A DNA stretch of 64,000 bases from Thermoplasmata archaeon (GCA_028864975.1 JAGWLG010000006.1:1-64000); one strand, 5' to 3'; shown: positions 25,905 to 33,906, numbered from the stretch's first letter. Notes: generated by a model from the letters alone, not told the origin. Translations and numbers: made by a program.

Positions 25905-26765
25905 TTAGGCCGATAGGGGGGGCGGTGCTTGCGCGTGGAGTTGTTCGCTTCCCCGCTCCAGAAGGGTGAGGTCCGCCGCAGAGAGGGAGCCCGGGTCGAC
26001 CGAGAATAGGACCGCCCCGCGCGACTCCAGTGCCAGGTCCCGGACCAGGTCGAGGAGACGACGTACGTTCCGGGCGTTCGTCGATTCGACCACGGTCTCC
26101 AGCCCGGGCAGCACGACCGCCCTTCCCTTGCCCTTCGAGAAGTGGATCGAGATCATGTCGCCTAGCTTGTCGACGTCCGCGGGGGAGACGATGTGTTCTC
26201 CCTCCATGCGCGAGACCTTGTAGATGGTCGCGCCCGCGAGCCGCGGGTCGCGAAGGAGGGCGTCGCGGCTCCCCTGGGTGAAGAGGAGCAAGCGCGTCGG
26301 GTCGATCGAGGTCTTCCGGACCAGCCCCCAGACGTCCTCTTCCTGGTAGGTCTCCAGGGAGGAAAGGGGCACAGAGAGCGACCATGTCCACGGCGTCTTC
26401 GATCGCATGCGACTCGCGGCTTCAGGGGAGGGCGAGACGGTCCCGCTTCGCGGCGCCGGAGCTTCGGACTTTGTGGCCGACGCCGGGCGGGAAGTTCCGA
26501 CCTTGGGTGGAGCGGCTCGAGGTGACGGGATCGCCCCGGGGCCCGAGTGAACGGGAGCGTTTTCGTCGGACCGCCTGGTCAGGGCGATCACGGAGGCGAT
26601 CCCCGCGACCGCCCCAACCCCGATGGCCAGCAGCCCTCCCTCGAGGTCGAGCGATCCCAAGCCCCAGAGCACGACCATGAAGCCCCCCGCGACCACTGCG
26701 AATGAGGAGGCTCCGAGCACCGCTCGTCGAGGAGAGGAGGGTGCATCGTCCCCGCGGGGGGTCAT
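25905..26765 (-). CDS. membrane-anchored DUF835 protein
   Basis: 286 residues. Two N-terminal membrane helices (about 17-35 and 40-58), a Pro/Ser/Ala-rich linker (60-120) and a C-terminal DUF835-type domain (about 125-285) are visible. The domain has 'LLFTQGSRDALLRDPRLAGATIYKVSRMEGEHIVSPADVDKLGDMI' and 'GRAVVLPGLETVVESTNARNVRRLLDLVRDLALESRGAVLFSVDPGSLSAADLTLLERG', the degenerate RecA/KaiC-like pattern found in archaeal signalling proteins that lacks a P-loop. It is probably a membrane-tethered sensor or scaffold. The ATG sits about 27 nt from a TATA box. Confidence 0.75.
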   Translation of the reverse strand: MTPRGDDAPSSPRRAVLGASSFAVVAGGFMVVLWGLGSLDLEGGLLAIGVGAVAGIASVIALTRRSDENAPVHSGPGAIPSPRAAPPKVGTSRPASATKSEAPAPRSGTVSPSPEAASRMRSKTPWTWSLSVPLSSLETYQEEDVWGLVRKTSIDPTRLLLFTQGSRDALLRDPRLAGATIYKVSRMEGEHIVSPADVDKLGDMISIHFSKGKGRAVVLPGLETVVESTNARNVRRLLDLVRDLALESRGAVLFSVDPGSLSAADLTLLERGSEQLHAQAPPPLSA

Positions 26766-26786
26766 CGAGGCTTCCACGAACTTCAC

Positions 26787-26797
26787 GGAGATAAGCA
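26787..26797 (-). promoter_or_regulatory. TATA box for the DUF835 gene
   Basis: Read leftward the element is tgcttatctcc, centred 26-27 nt before the ATG at 26765. A leaderless transcript is predicted. Confidence 0.6.
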
Positions 26798-26906
26798 CGC
26801 CGGCCCGCCGGCGGGAAAGGGAAGGGGGTCGTCGGAGGAAGGTGAGTGGGCCTGCTGAGTGCGACCGGGCTGGCGCGGCACGTCCTCCCCCTACCTGCGT
26901 GGAGGG

Positions 26907-26964
26907 GGGGACCATCCCCGAGGTAAGGTGCAGGTCCCCGGCCTCACCCACGTCGTTGGGTGAG
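26907..26964 (-). terminator. two stem-loops after the carboxypeptidase gene
   Basis: Four bases past the stop lies a perfect 8-bp hairpin, CTCACCCA / TGGGTGAG with a six-base loop (26943-26964). A second 7-bp repeat, GGGGACC / GGTCCCC (26907-26913 and 26933-26939), follows. There is no T tract, so this is better described as a 3'-end structure than as a proven terminator. Confidence 0.45.
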
Positions 26965-26967
26965 AGC

Positions 26968-28329
26968 TCACGCCAGGTACCGGAGCGCGTGGAGCCCTGC
27001 CGCCATCTGAGCGCGCACCAGGTCGACGAGCGGGGCGCGTCGTCCCTTCAGATTCCCCTCTAGGCCCTGGGCGACGTGCTCGATCTGGTCCTCGGTGGAG
27101 CGAAGCAGTCCCTCGCGGGCGAAGGTCCCCGGCGCGGCCTGTTCTCCGATGAAACGGTACAAGGTCCCCAGGAGCCTCAGGTCGGTGAACCGTGCCGTGA
27201 TCTGGTTCCGGAACACCTCGGAGACGGTCACCGGACCCTCCGGGGAGGGGATCGGGGCGAGCCCCTCGCGGCGGCTCTGGAACTCGAGGGAGCTCTCGAG
27301 GCAGTCCCGGAAGGTACCGGGCCGAAGGACCCCCTCGCGCTGCAACGTGTGGTGGGCCGAGCGTAGGAGGTTGACCACACGCTCCCGACGCTGGTGCCGC
27401 TCGGCCTCCAGCGACGTGCGGTCCACGGGAGCCTCGGTGCTGTCCCCCGAACGAGGGTCGGGGAAGAGCGGGACCTCGGCCATCATCCCCAGCACATTCG
27501 GGTTGACGCTCTCCCCGTACTCGATGCTGCCGGCCCCGTGCGTCAGGACCCGCCTCGGGTCCAGATTGTGCTCCAGGAGGTACTGGACCGCTTCGTGCGT
27601 CGAGAGGCTCTTGAGGATGAACGGGGAGAGGATCGACCCCCAGGGCTCCTCCGGCACGGCGGGCTCGAGGGGGAGCCCGAGCTGGCGTGGGTGATCGACG
27701 AGGAGCTCCTGCAACCTCTCGATCGGTCGGTTGAGGTAGTAGAACACCCCTCCCGTGGTCGAGTTGTGCAGCGAGAAGATCAGCGAAGGTCGCAGCGTGT
27801 CGATCAGGTGGGCGAGCGCTTCGGTCTCCGGCGGCACGCTCGAGAAGTCGTAGGCGTCCGCGTAGTACGGGAAGCCCCACTCCACCTGCTGTCGGGCCGG
27901 AGGGCGGTAGTAGTGGTGCGCGAAGCGGGAGAGCGAGAACCCGGGATGGGTCATCCACCCTTCGTTCAGACGCAGGCCGTCACGGTCGATCGCGGGGATC
28001 AGGAAGAATCGTGCCCCGAGACGCCGGGTGAGAGACTCCTTCCGGGCCAAAGCGCGCGCGAGGTGGAGCGCGGTGAGCGTGCCCAACGGCTCGTTCGGGT
28101 GGGGGGCCCCGACCAGGAGGGCGACCTTCTCGCCGTCCCCCACCTCCAGCCCGATCAATGCGTCGCCGTGCGCGGTATGGCCGAAACGACGGACCCGGAC
28201 GTCCCCCGGATGTTCCCGGGCCAGCGCGAGCGACGCCTCGTCCAGCTCTGCGGCGGAGAGGAACCTCGGAAGGGTCGGGACCTCGGCGAGGAGCTCTTCG
28301 ACAGCTCCCTCCTCGACCGCGAGCGCCAT
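26968..28329 (-). CDS. M14-family zinc carboxypeptidase-like protein
   Basis: 453 residues. The zinc-binding pair HxxE appears as 'GAPHPNEPLG' (about 75-84), the third ligand as 'SLIFSLHNSTTGG' (about 182-194), and 'FFLIPAIDRDGLRLNEGW' matches the substrate-pocket block of M14 peptidases. 'NPNVLGMMAEVPLF' is placed like the region before the catalytic Glu of the succinylglutamate-desuccinylase/AstE-like and M14 groups. There is no signal peptide, so it is cytoplasmic. The C-terminal 150 residues are helical. Substrate unknown. queC lies upstream on the same strand. Confidence 0.82.
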   Translation of the reverse strand: MALAVEEGAVEELLAEVPTLPRFLSAAELDEASLALAREHPGDVRVRRFGHTAHGDALIGLEVGDGEKVALLVGAPHPNEPLGTLTALHLARALARKESLTRRLGARFFLIPAIDRDGLRLNEGWMTHPGFSLSRFAHHYYRPPARQQVEWGFPYYADAYDFSSVPPETEALAHLIDTLRPSLIFSLHNSTTGGVFYYLNRPIERLQELLVDHPRQLGLPLEPAVPEEPWGSILSPFILKSLSTHEAVQYLLEHNLDPRRVLTHGAGSIEYGESVNPNVLGMMAEVPLFPDPRSGDSTEAPVDRTSLEAERHQRRERVVNLLRSAHHTLQREGVLRPGTFRDCLESSLEFQSRREGLAPIPSPEGPVTVSEVFRNQITARFTDLRLLGTLYRFIGEQAAPGTFAREGLLRSTEDQIEHVAQGLEGNLKGRRAPLVDLVRAQMAAGLHALRYLA

Positions 28330-28360
28330 GGCTCAAGAGAAGCACGGGAGAGCCAAGTAC

Positions 28361-29095
28361 CTACCGTCGAGCTCGCTTGGGGGGGTCGACCAGGGGGTCG
28401 GCGACGCCCGCTTCCCGGAACCCCTTCTCCCGCAGACGGCAGGAGTCGCAATGGCCGCACGGTCGTCGTCCTCCCTCGTAGCAGCTCCAGGTGAGCTTCC
28501 AAGGGACGCGAAGCCTCTCGCCCCAACGCACGATCTCGGTCTTCGTCCGGTGCAGGAGCGGTGCCTCGATCGTGGGGCTTCCACGGCCCTCGACCCCTCG
28601 TGCCGTCGCGAGCCTTGCCAACCGCCCGAAGGCCGAGAGGAACGCCGGTCGGCAGTCGGGGTATCCGGAGTAGTCCACCGCGTTGACCCCCAAGTAGATC
28701 GCCTCCGCGCGCCGGGTCTCGGCCACGGCCAGGGCGAGCCCCAGGAGGATCGTGTTCCGGGCGGGCACATAGGTGGAGGGGATGGTGGACGCTGCCCTGG
28801 AGAGGCTCCGTCGGTCCTTGGGGACGCGAGCACCGGGCGTGGTGAGGGCCGACGGGGAGATCTTCCCGAGGGGAACGACGACCTCCAGGGCCTCGCGGGC
28901 CCCGAAATGCCGTGAGAGGGCGCGGGCAGAGCGGAGCTCGCGTTGGTGCCGCTGGCCGTACTGGACGCTCAGCGTCACGACCGGATGCCCCCTCGAACGC
29001 GCGATGGCCAGCGTCGTGGCGGAGTCCATGCCACCTGAGAGGAGGACCACGGCGGGGCCTCGCTCCCGCGCCGTGCGACCTGCTTGTCCCTTCAC
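28361..29095 (-). CDS. queC: 7-cyano-7-deazaguanine synthase
   Basis: 244 residues. The PP-loop 'VVLLSGGMDSATTLAIA' (about 16-32), 'VPARNTILLGLALAVAE' (about 110-126) and the C-terminal zinc site 'CYEGG...CGHCDSC' (about 207-222) identify QueC, which converts 7-carboxy-7-deazaguanine to preQ0. In archaea preQ0 feeds archaeosine at tRNA position 15. It is 12 bp downstream of the DUF92 gene and 31 bp upstream of the carboxypeptidase, all on one strand. No other queuosine/archaeosine gene is in the window. Confidence 0.93.
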   Translation of the reverse strand: MKGQAGRTARERGPAVVLLSGGMDSATTLAIARSRGHPVVTLSVQYGQRHQRELRSARALSRHFGAREALEVVVPLGKISPSALTTPGARVPKDRRSLSRAASTIPSTYVPARNTILLGLALAVAETRRAEAIYLGVNAVDYSGYPDCRPAFLSAFGRLARLATARGVEGRGSPTIEAPLLHRTKTEIVRWGERLRVPWKLTWSCYEGGRRPCGHCDSCRLREKGFREAGVADPLVDPPKRARR

Positions 29096-29107
29096 CTCGC
29101 CGTCCTC

Positions 29108-29893
29108 TCACGCGTAGTAGATGCCGGCCGCCAGCAGACCTGTCGCGAGCATGGCGAGGAAGTTCACGGCCCCCTTCCCGATGAGGCCACGGTTCTCGAG
29201 CGTCGCGCCCAGGACGCTGTCGATCTGGCAGCCGAGGAAACCGAGGAACGTCCCGCCCGCGAACCACAGCGGCACGGAGGTCGTGAGGGCGCCGAGCCCC
29301 CCGAAGGCGAAGAAGATCCCCGCTCCCGCGGCGATGGTGACCAGGCTTCCCACCAGGGCCCATAGCTCCCCGGGGACGCTCACGCCCCCGTTGGTCCCGG
29401 CCTTGACGGGCCCGCCCCCGAGGATGTTCACCGCCTTCCCGGAGAGGACGCCGAACTCGCTCGCGAAGGTATCCGCGGTCCCGCAGGCGAGCGCGGCGAC
29501 GTAGACGAAGGAGATGAGGCCCTGGGAGCCGCCGGCCAGTCTCAAGGGAAGCAGGAGCACCAGGGCCATGGGCACGACGATGTGCGAGAGGACGTTCCGC
29601 ACGCCCCGCTCCCCGGCCTTCCCCTCGGCGACCTTTCGAGCCTTCTTCTCCTCCCACCCGTAGCGCGTGGCCAAGGTTCCCCCGAGGACGAAGAGGATGA
29701 GCATCGCGAGGTAGGGAGGGCCCCCCACGAGCACGATCACGATGCCGAAGACCCCCGCCACCGCCGCCGCCGCAGGAGTGAGGACCTTCGCCCGGATCGC
29801 GGAGACCGAGAGCGCCAGGGTGACGACGACCCCGACCAAGGCCCCTAGGAGACCCCCGGGAGAAAGGACGGCCAGGGGCACGGCTAAGCTCAC
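29108..29893 (-). CDS. DUF92 (TMEM19/VTE6-like) membrane protein
   Basis: 261 residues, about seven membrane helices. The family's conserved loops are present: 'KKARKVAEGKAGERGVRNVLSH' (about 83-104), 'ACGTADTFASEFGVLSGK' (about 136-153), 'GTNGGVSVPGELWALVGS' (about 166-183) and 'GCQIDSVLGATLE' (about 220-232). Plant VTE6 of this family is a phytyl-phosphate kinase, so a polyprenyl-phosphate role in archaeal lipid metabolism is plausible but unproven. The start is GTG. An ATG five bases upstream is out of frame and closes immediately. Confidence 0.87.
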   Translation of the reverse strand: MSLAVPLAVLSPGGLLGALVGVVVTLALSVSAIRAKVLTPAAAAVAGVFGIVIVLVGGPPYLAMLILFVLGGTLATRYGWEEKKARKVAEGKAGERGVRNVLSHIVVPMALVLLLPLRLAGGSQGLISFVYVAALACGTADTFASEFGVLSGKAVNILGGGPVKAGTNGGVSVPGELWALVGSLVTIAAGAGIFFAFGGLGALTTSVPLWFAGGTFLGFLGCQIDSVLGATLENRGLIGKGAVNFLAMLATGLLAAGIYYA

Positions 29894-29925
29894 AGCATCC
29901 CCCGAAGGGGGCCGCTCGTGGCCGT

Positions 29926-29938
29926 GGTATAAAAGGGC
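29926..29938. promoter_or_regulatory. shared TATA box between DUF92 and methyltransferase genes
   Basis: The element tggtataaaaggg reads as a near-consensus TATA box rightward and as cccttttatacca leftward. Its centre is about 39 bp from the DUF92 GTG and 51 bp from the methyltransferase GTG, so one element may fire both ways. A CCCCC-TTCG-GGGGG hairpin lies in the leftward leader (29899-29912). Confidence 0.6.
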
Positions 29939-29982
29939 CTCGGCGCGGCTCCCGGAACGCTCAAGCTTGAGGTAGAAGGAGC

Positions 29983-30960
29983 GTGCTCGTCCTCCCCGCG
30001 ATGCGACGGGGTGCGGGTCCTAGGCGCGGAATGGGACCCGAGGCGGCGGAGGCGCTCCTCCAGCAGCTTCGACCGAAGGGGATCTTCGGCACTTCCCGTG
30101 GGGTGTCCCTCGTGGGCGACGCGCTCGAAACCCTCCGCACCCTTCCGCCGAACACCTTCGACCTGGTCGTGACCTCCCCTCCGTACGACGGCCAGCCGCG
30201 GTACGGGGATGGGGAGCGGTACGACCGCGACTGGTACGAAGGGTACTTCCTCGACGTGACCCGAGAGGTCCATCGACTGCTCCGACCTCGGGGGAGCTTC
30301 GTCCTCAACTACCGCTCGAAGCGGGGGGGCTCCGAGCGCGGGACCCTGCAGTACGAGCTGGTGTTCGCCTTGCGCCGCCAGGGCTTTCTCTTCTGCGAGG
30401 ACTTCGTCTGGGGGAAGCCCTCCCCTCCCCCGGGTCGGTTCCGTCGGTTCTTGAAGGACGCCGTCGAGTACTGCTACCAGTTCGCGAAGACCGAGGACTG
30501 GCAGTTCTTTCCCGAGCAGTGCCTCCTCCCCGCGAGGTGGGATGCAAAGGACCGCGCCCGAAGGAGGGCCCTGCCTCAGAACTACGTGCGCGTGTCCGAG
30601 CCGTCGGGGCAGGGAAGGCGAAGGGCGCTCGCCGGCCCGGACCTGGTCCGGCCGTCGACGCTGCTGCTGTTCGAGCCCGAGTTCGCGAAGAACCCTACGG
30701 AGCATCCGGCACGGTTCCCGGTGGAGCTTCCGGAGTTCTTCGTGCGCCTCCTCACCCGCCCGGGGGACCTCGTGCTCGACCCGTTCGCGGGAACCGGGAC
30801 GACGGCGGTGGCCGCGGAGCGATGGGGCCGCCGATGGGTGCTTTGCGAGGCGGATGCGCGCTACGCGAGGGGGCTACCTGCCCGCCTGGAGACGCCTCGG
30901 CTCCGACCTCCCCTGGCGACCGCGGGGAGAAGAGCTGGCCCCAGGACCCGCCACCCCTAG
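29983..30960 (+). CDS. DNA methyltransferase, TSPPY (N4-cytosine) type
   Basis: 325 residues. Catalytic motif IV is 'LVVTSPPYDG' (about 62-71), typical of N4-cytosine beta-class enzymes. Motif I comes late, 'LVLDPFAGTGTTAVAAERWGRRWV' (about 260-283), so the domain order is circularly permuted as in that class. 'FLKDAVEYCYQFAKTE' precedes the target-recognition stretch. No restriction endonuclease gene is adjacent, so this is an orphan methyltransferase. GTG 29983 has GGTAGAAGGAGC directly upstream. ATG 30001 is an alternative. The last 25 residues are basic and low in complexity. Confidence 0.87.
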   Translation: MLVLPAMRRGAGPRRGMGPEAAEALLQQLRPKGIFGTSRGVSLVGDALETLRTLPPNTFDLVVTSPPYDGQPRYGDGERYDRDWYEGYFLDVTREVHRLLRPRGSFVLNYRSKRGGSERGTLQYELVFALRRQGFLFCEDFVWGKPSPPPGRFRRFLKDAVEYCYQFAKTEDWQFFPEQCLLPARWDAKDRARRRALPQNYVRVSEPSGQGRRRALAGPDLVRPSTLLLFEPEFAKNPTEHPARFPVELPEFFVRLLTRPGDLVLDPFAGTGTTAVAAERWGRRWVLCEADARYARGLPARLETPRLRPPLATAGRRAGPRTRHP

Positions 30961-31568
30961 CCCCGGGCCAGGAGCAAGTGGACGGCGGAGAGGAAGTTGG
31001 GAGCCAGCAGGTCGGCGGCTTCGTTCGCCTTCTCCCTCTCCTGAGGGTAGTTCGACTCGGCCCCGGGCTCGGGGACATAGACGGTGGTCATTCCGAGCCG
31101 AGCGCCGGCTTCCACGTCGAGGATCCGGTCACCGATGATGGCGCACCCCCCCAGGTCCAGGTGGTGGTCGCGGGCGGCCTGTTCGAAGAGGGCGGTCCCA
31201 GGCTTGCGGCAGGCGCATCCCTCGGAAGGGGCGTGGGGGCAGTAGTAGAAGGCGTCGACCCGCGTGCCGACCGCTCCGAGCAGCTCCTGGATCCGAGCGT
31301 GGATGGCCTCGACAGCCTCCCTGGTGTAGAGCCCCCGAGAGATCCCGGACTGGTTCGTGACCACGAGGACCAGGAACCCGTGGGAACGGAGGAGCACGAC
31401 CCCCTCGCGCACCCCGCGGTGCAGTTCCACCTTCTCGGGCCCCGTCAGGTAGTGGGTGTCGACGTTGAGGGTCCCGTCCCGGTCGACGAAGACGGCCCGT
31501 CGGAGCCGCGACGGGGCCGAGGGGGCCCGGAACTCCGAGCCCACCTCCCGCTCAGGTGCTGATGACAC
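30957..31568 (-). CDS. HAD phosphatase, heptose-bisphosphate phosphatase-like (GmhB)
   Basis: 203 residues. HAD motif I is 'AVFVDRDGTLNVD' (about 25-37), motif II 'LVLVVTNQSGISRGLY', the zinc clip 'CPHAPSEGCACRKPGTAL' (about 110-127) and motif IV 'CAIIGDRILDVEAGARLGM'. This combination defines the GmhB/HisB-N histidinol-phosphate branch. Physiological substrates may be sugar bisphosphates for surface glycans. The start lies 17 bp inside the upstream KaiC-like gene, which suggests translational coupling. It overlaps the convergent methyltransferase gene by 4 bp. Confidence 0.85.
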   Translation of the reverse strand: MSSAPEREVGSEFRAPSAPSRLRRAVFVDRDGTLNVDTHYLTGPEKVELHRGVREGVVLLRSHGFLVLVVTNQSGISRGLYTREAVEAIHARIQELLGAVGTRVDAFYYCPHAPSEGCACRKPGTALFEQAARDHHLDLGGCAIIGDRILDVEAGARLGMTTVYVPEPGAESNYPQEREKANEAADLLAPNFLSAVHLLLARG

Positions 31569-32283
31569 GGGCGATGCGGAAGTTGCCCTTCTCCAAGAGG
31601 AGCGAGTAGAGGTTCGACGAGTGGTTGGTCGAACGCATCTTCACCACCCGGATGCGCCGTTGGATCGTCTCCTCGTTGACCTTCGCCATCATCAGGTGGA
31701 CGATGCCGTCCGAAAGGTAGTCCTCGCCGTTCGGGCCGTAGCTCTCCACGTCGCGGCGTACCTCCGAGATGAGCAGGCTGGTCACGCCCAGGTCGCGGAT
31801 CCACTCGAAGAAATGGAAGAGGTCGTTGCGCGGGTTCTGGAAGTCCGAAAGGGTCTCCAGCACCGGGAGCGAGTCCAGGATCAGGAGCTCGTACCCCTGG
31901 CTGTCCTTCATGTTCCGGGAGTACATCTTGAGGACCTCGATCCAGGACTTGTTCCCGAGGACGTTCAGGTTCTTCCGGATGAGACCGATGTCGACGATCG
32001 AGAGCTTGTCGCCGACCGCGTCGAGCTTCATCCCGACGCTCTCCATGTTCTGGATCAAGCTCTCGCGCGACTGCTCCATCGTGATGTAGAGCCCCTTCTT
32101 GCCCTCCTTCAGGGCGTTCTCGTAGGCCATGTGGTAGGCCACGGTGGACTTCATCGTACCGGGTTCACCGGCGAGGAGCACGACGTGCCCCGAGGGGATC
32201 CCTCCCTCCATCTTCTCGTCAAGTCCTTCGACGTAGGTCCGGATGCGCGGGATCTTCGGTCCAGCAGCGGGTCCTGGGCTCAT
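31552..32283 (-). CDS. single-domain KaiC-like ATPase
   Basis: 243 residues, one RecA/KaiC domain. 'VEGLDEKMEGGIPSGHVVLLAGEPGTMKSTVAYHMA' contains Walker A (about 39-47). 'YELLILDSLPVLETL' is Walker B. 'VVKMRSTNHSSNLYSLLLEKGNF' is the KaiC-type MR(x)T.HS closing motif. Archaeal single-domain KaiC proteins are signalling ATPases of mostly unknown output. The gene has its own promoter and a long enough leader for a Shine-Dalgarno (GAGAGGGGAAGC). Compared with the GvpD-like proteins in this window, all KaiC residues look intact. Confidence 0.85.
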   Translation of the reverse strand: MSPGPAAGPKIPRIRTYVEGLDEKMEGGIPSGHVVLLAGEPGTMKSTVAYHMAYENALKEGKKGLYITMEQSRESLIQNMESVGMKLDAVGDKLSIVDIGLIRKNLNVLGNKSWIEVLKMYSRNMKDSQGYELLILDSLPVLETLSDFQNPRNDLFHFFEWIRDLGVTSLLISEVRRDVESYGPNGEDYLSDGIVHLMMAKVNEETIQRRIRVVKMRSTNHSSNLYSLLLEKGNFRIARVIST

Positions 32284-32311
32284 GATCGGTGCTTCCCCTC
32301 TCGTAGCTGAG

Positions 32312-32356
32312 GTGAGAAATCCTCACGCTCCCCATCGACTTCTCAGTTTAAAGGTG
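32312..32356 (-). promoter_or_regulatory. KaiC-like gene promoter with a dyad at the predicted start
   Basis: Read leftward, the TATA-like element is acctttaaactg (about 32344-32355). A perfect dyad GTGAG-AAATC-CTCAC (32312-32326) falls where transcription would start, about 26 nt downstream. It could be an operator or a leader hairpin. Confidence 0.5.
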
Positions 32357-32386
32357 TCGCTCGCGATCCGGACCCGGTGAAGGGCG

Positions 32387-32929
32387 TCAGACCCGTCGCC
32401 CCCTCGGTGCGCGCGGGGTCAAAGTTCGGCGGCGCACTGCGGTCCTCGTGCCCTGCCGCAGTGCGTCGCGGATGATCCGTGCATGGTCCGCGGCCAGGGG
32501 GGGAAGGTGGGCCAGGGAGAACCACCTGGCCTCCGCGGCGTCGTCCCCCCCCAGCGGGGTTCCACCGACCCGCGCGACCCTGAAGGCCACGGTCACAATG
32601 TGCCCGCGGGGGTCACGACGGGGGTCAGAGTAGACCCCCACCAGACCCGCCGGACGCACGTGAACCGAGGTCTCCTCCCGGAACTCGCGAGCCACCGCTC
32701 GCTCGCAGGTCTCGCCGATCTCGACGAACCCCCCTGGGAGGGCCCACCTCCCCTTCCACGGGGGCCTTCCGCGCTGCACCAGCAGGATGCGCCCTCGAGC
32801 GAACAAGAGGCCGTCCACCGTCAGCGCGGGGGTCTCGAGCGGGGGTCGATCGGCGTACGGCGAGAGAGGATAGGGCTTCAAGAGGCCGCGCGGGGTCCGC
32901 GAGCCTCGGGGGCTACGGGTTGAGGGCAA
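32387..32929 (-). CDS. Nudix hydrolase, ADP-ribose pyrophosphatase-like
   Basis: 180 residues. A canonical Nudix box is present in full, 'GGFVEIGETCERAVAREFREETSV' in spacing (about 64-87; quoted in part: GGFVEIGETCERAV and REFREETSV), after 'RGRPPWKGRWALP'. The upstream 'TPALTVDGLLFARGRILLVQRG' is typical of small NUDT/ADPRase-like enzymes. The substrate is not predictable. The start is TTG (32929), 11 bases inside the 3' end of the small upstream membrane-protein gene, with GGGGG before it. A later internal start is possible. Confidence 0.8.
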   Translation of the reverse strand: MPSTRSPRGSRTPRGLLKPYPLSPYADRPPLETPALTVDGLLFARGRILLVQRGRPPWKGRWALPGGFVEIGETCERAVAREFREETSVHVRPAGLVGVYSDPRRDPRGHIVTVAFRVARVGGTPLGGDDAAEARWFSLAHLPPLAADHARIIRDALRQGTRTAVRRRTLTPRAPRGRRV

Positions 32930-33092
32930 GGAACCCCCATGCGACCGACAGCAGAAGTAGCCCTCCGACCAGCCACGGGACCCATCGGACCCACCGCGGT
33001 GGGCCGCGCGGAGGACCGCGACCCGCCGTCGTCCCTGGAGATGGCCCCAGGACCTCCTCGTCCGATACTAAGGGTATCCTTCCCCCGGCCAT
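32913..33092 (-). CDS. 59-residue single-pass membrane protein
   Basis: A short gene of 59 codons with ATG at 33092 and TAG at 32913. Residues 1-15 are 'MAGGRIPLVSDEEVL'. A Gly/Pro/Arg-rich linker follows, then one strongly hydrophobic helix, 'WVPWLVGGLLLLSVAWGFLA' (about 37-56), and a three-residue tail 'LNP'. The stop overlaps the Nudix start by 17 bp, an overlap style used elsewhere in this window. It lies opposite the region upstream of the AsnB-like gene. I do not recognise the family. The helix and the overlap are the evidence that it is real. Confidence 0.6.
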   Translation of the reverse strand: MAGGRIPLVSDEEVLGPSPGTTAGRGPPRGPPRWVRWVPWLVGGLLLLSVAWGFLALNP

Positions 33093-33210
33093 CGCGAAGG
33101 ATCAGGACACGACCCCACCTCAAGGTTCGGGAGTCCCCCCGCGATCCCTCGAGCCTCTTCGGTCCGGGCTCGGATCCTCCGTCGATCGAGCGATCGAAGG
33201 GTCCTCGGAG

Positions 33211-33906
33211 GTGGCCTTGCTCTTCTCCGGCGGCCTCGACTCTGCGCTGCTAGCGCTCCTGCTTCGCGAACGCGCTCGTTCTCGGGGGCTCGCGGTCCAT
33301 CTCACCACGATCGGGCTCGAGGGCTCGGCCGACCTCCAGCAGTCCGAGGACGCTGCTCGGAGCTTGGAGATGGCTTGGAGCGGTTCCCAGGTCTCCCGGG
33401 AGGAGGTCGTCGAGGCCGCACGCAAGGTCCGCGCTACGGAGCGTGGCGTGGCACCGAACGCTGGAACCGGAGGGCCGGAGGGGGTCGCGCTCGAGGTGCA
33501 GACCGGGATCTACCTCGCCTTGGCCCACGCGCCTTGCTCGAGGGTCCTTTGCGGTCAAGGGGCCGATGAGCTCTTCCTCGGGTATGCTCACTTTCGGCCG
33601 CTTTCCGGGGAGCGTCTGAGGGTCCGGTACCAGGAGGACGTGCGGCGGCTCCGCGAGGTCGACTGGCCGATGAGCCAGCGGCTAGCGGCGTCCCTCGCGC
33701 GCGATCTTCGCGCGCCGTACTTGGACCCATCCTGGTGCGCGCAAGTCGAGTCATACGCACTCGAAGCTCGACGTCCCTCGGGAGTGCCTAAGGGCCTGCT
33801 CCGACAGCTCGCGGCCTTGATGGGATTGCCCGAGACCCTCGTGCAGAGGCCCAAGAAGGCGCTCCAATACGGGAGTGGGATCCACTCGGTGCTCTCCCGA
33901 GCGTGA
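33211..33906 (+). CDS. asparagine synthase-like PP-loop protein without glutaminase domain
   Basis: 231 residues from GTG 33211. The PP-loop is 'VALLFSGGLDSALLALLL', then 'RVLCGQGADELFLGYAHFRPL' (the AsnB motif GxGADExxxGY) and a C-terminal helical domain. It corresponds only to the ATP-pyrophosphatase half of AsnB, as in archaeal AsnB-like proteins that use another nitrogen source or substrate. The reading frame continues upstream to 32920, and about 20 residues before the GTG look like the family's leading helix ('LEPLRSGLGSSVDRAIEG'), but no ATG, GTG or TTG lies in frame between 33091 and 33211. The true start is therefore uncertain. Confidence 0.7.
   Translation: MALLFSGGLDSALLALLLRERARSRGLAVHLTTIGLEGSADLQQSEDAARSLEMAWSGSQVSREEVVEAARKVRATERGVAPNAGTGGPEGVALEVQTGIYLALAHAPCSRVLCGQGADELFLGYAHFRPLSGERLRVRYQEDVRRLREVDWPMSQRLAASLARDLRAPYLDPSWCAQVESYALEARRPSGVPKGLLRQLAALMGLPETLVQRPKKALQYGSGIHSVLSRA

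Noticed and set aside
29983-31568. Restriction-modification system around the DNA methyltransferase
   Set aside because: The adjacent genes are a HAD phosphatase and a KaiC-like ATPase on the other strand, and no endonuclease-like protein is present.
32920-33210. Long 5' extension of the AsnB-like reading frame
   Set aside because: It starts at TTG and encodes His/Pro/Arg-rich sequence antisense to the better-supported 59-residue membrane protein.
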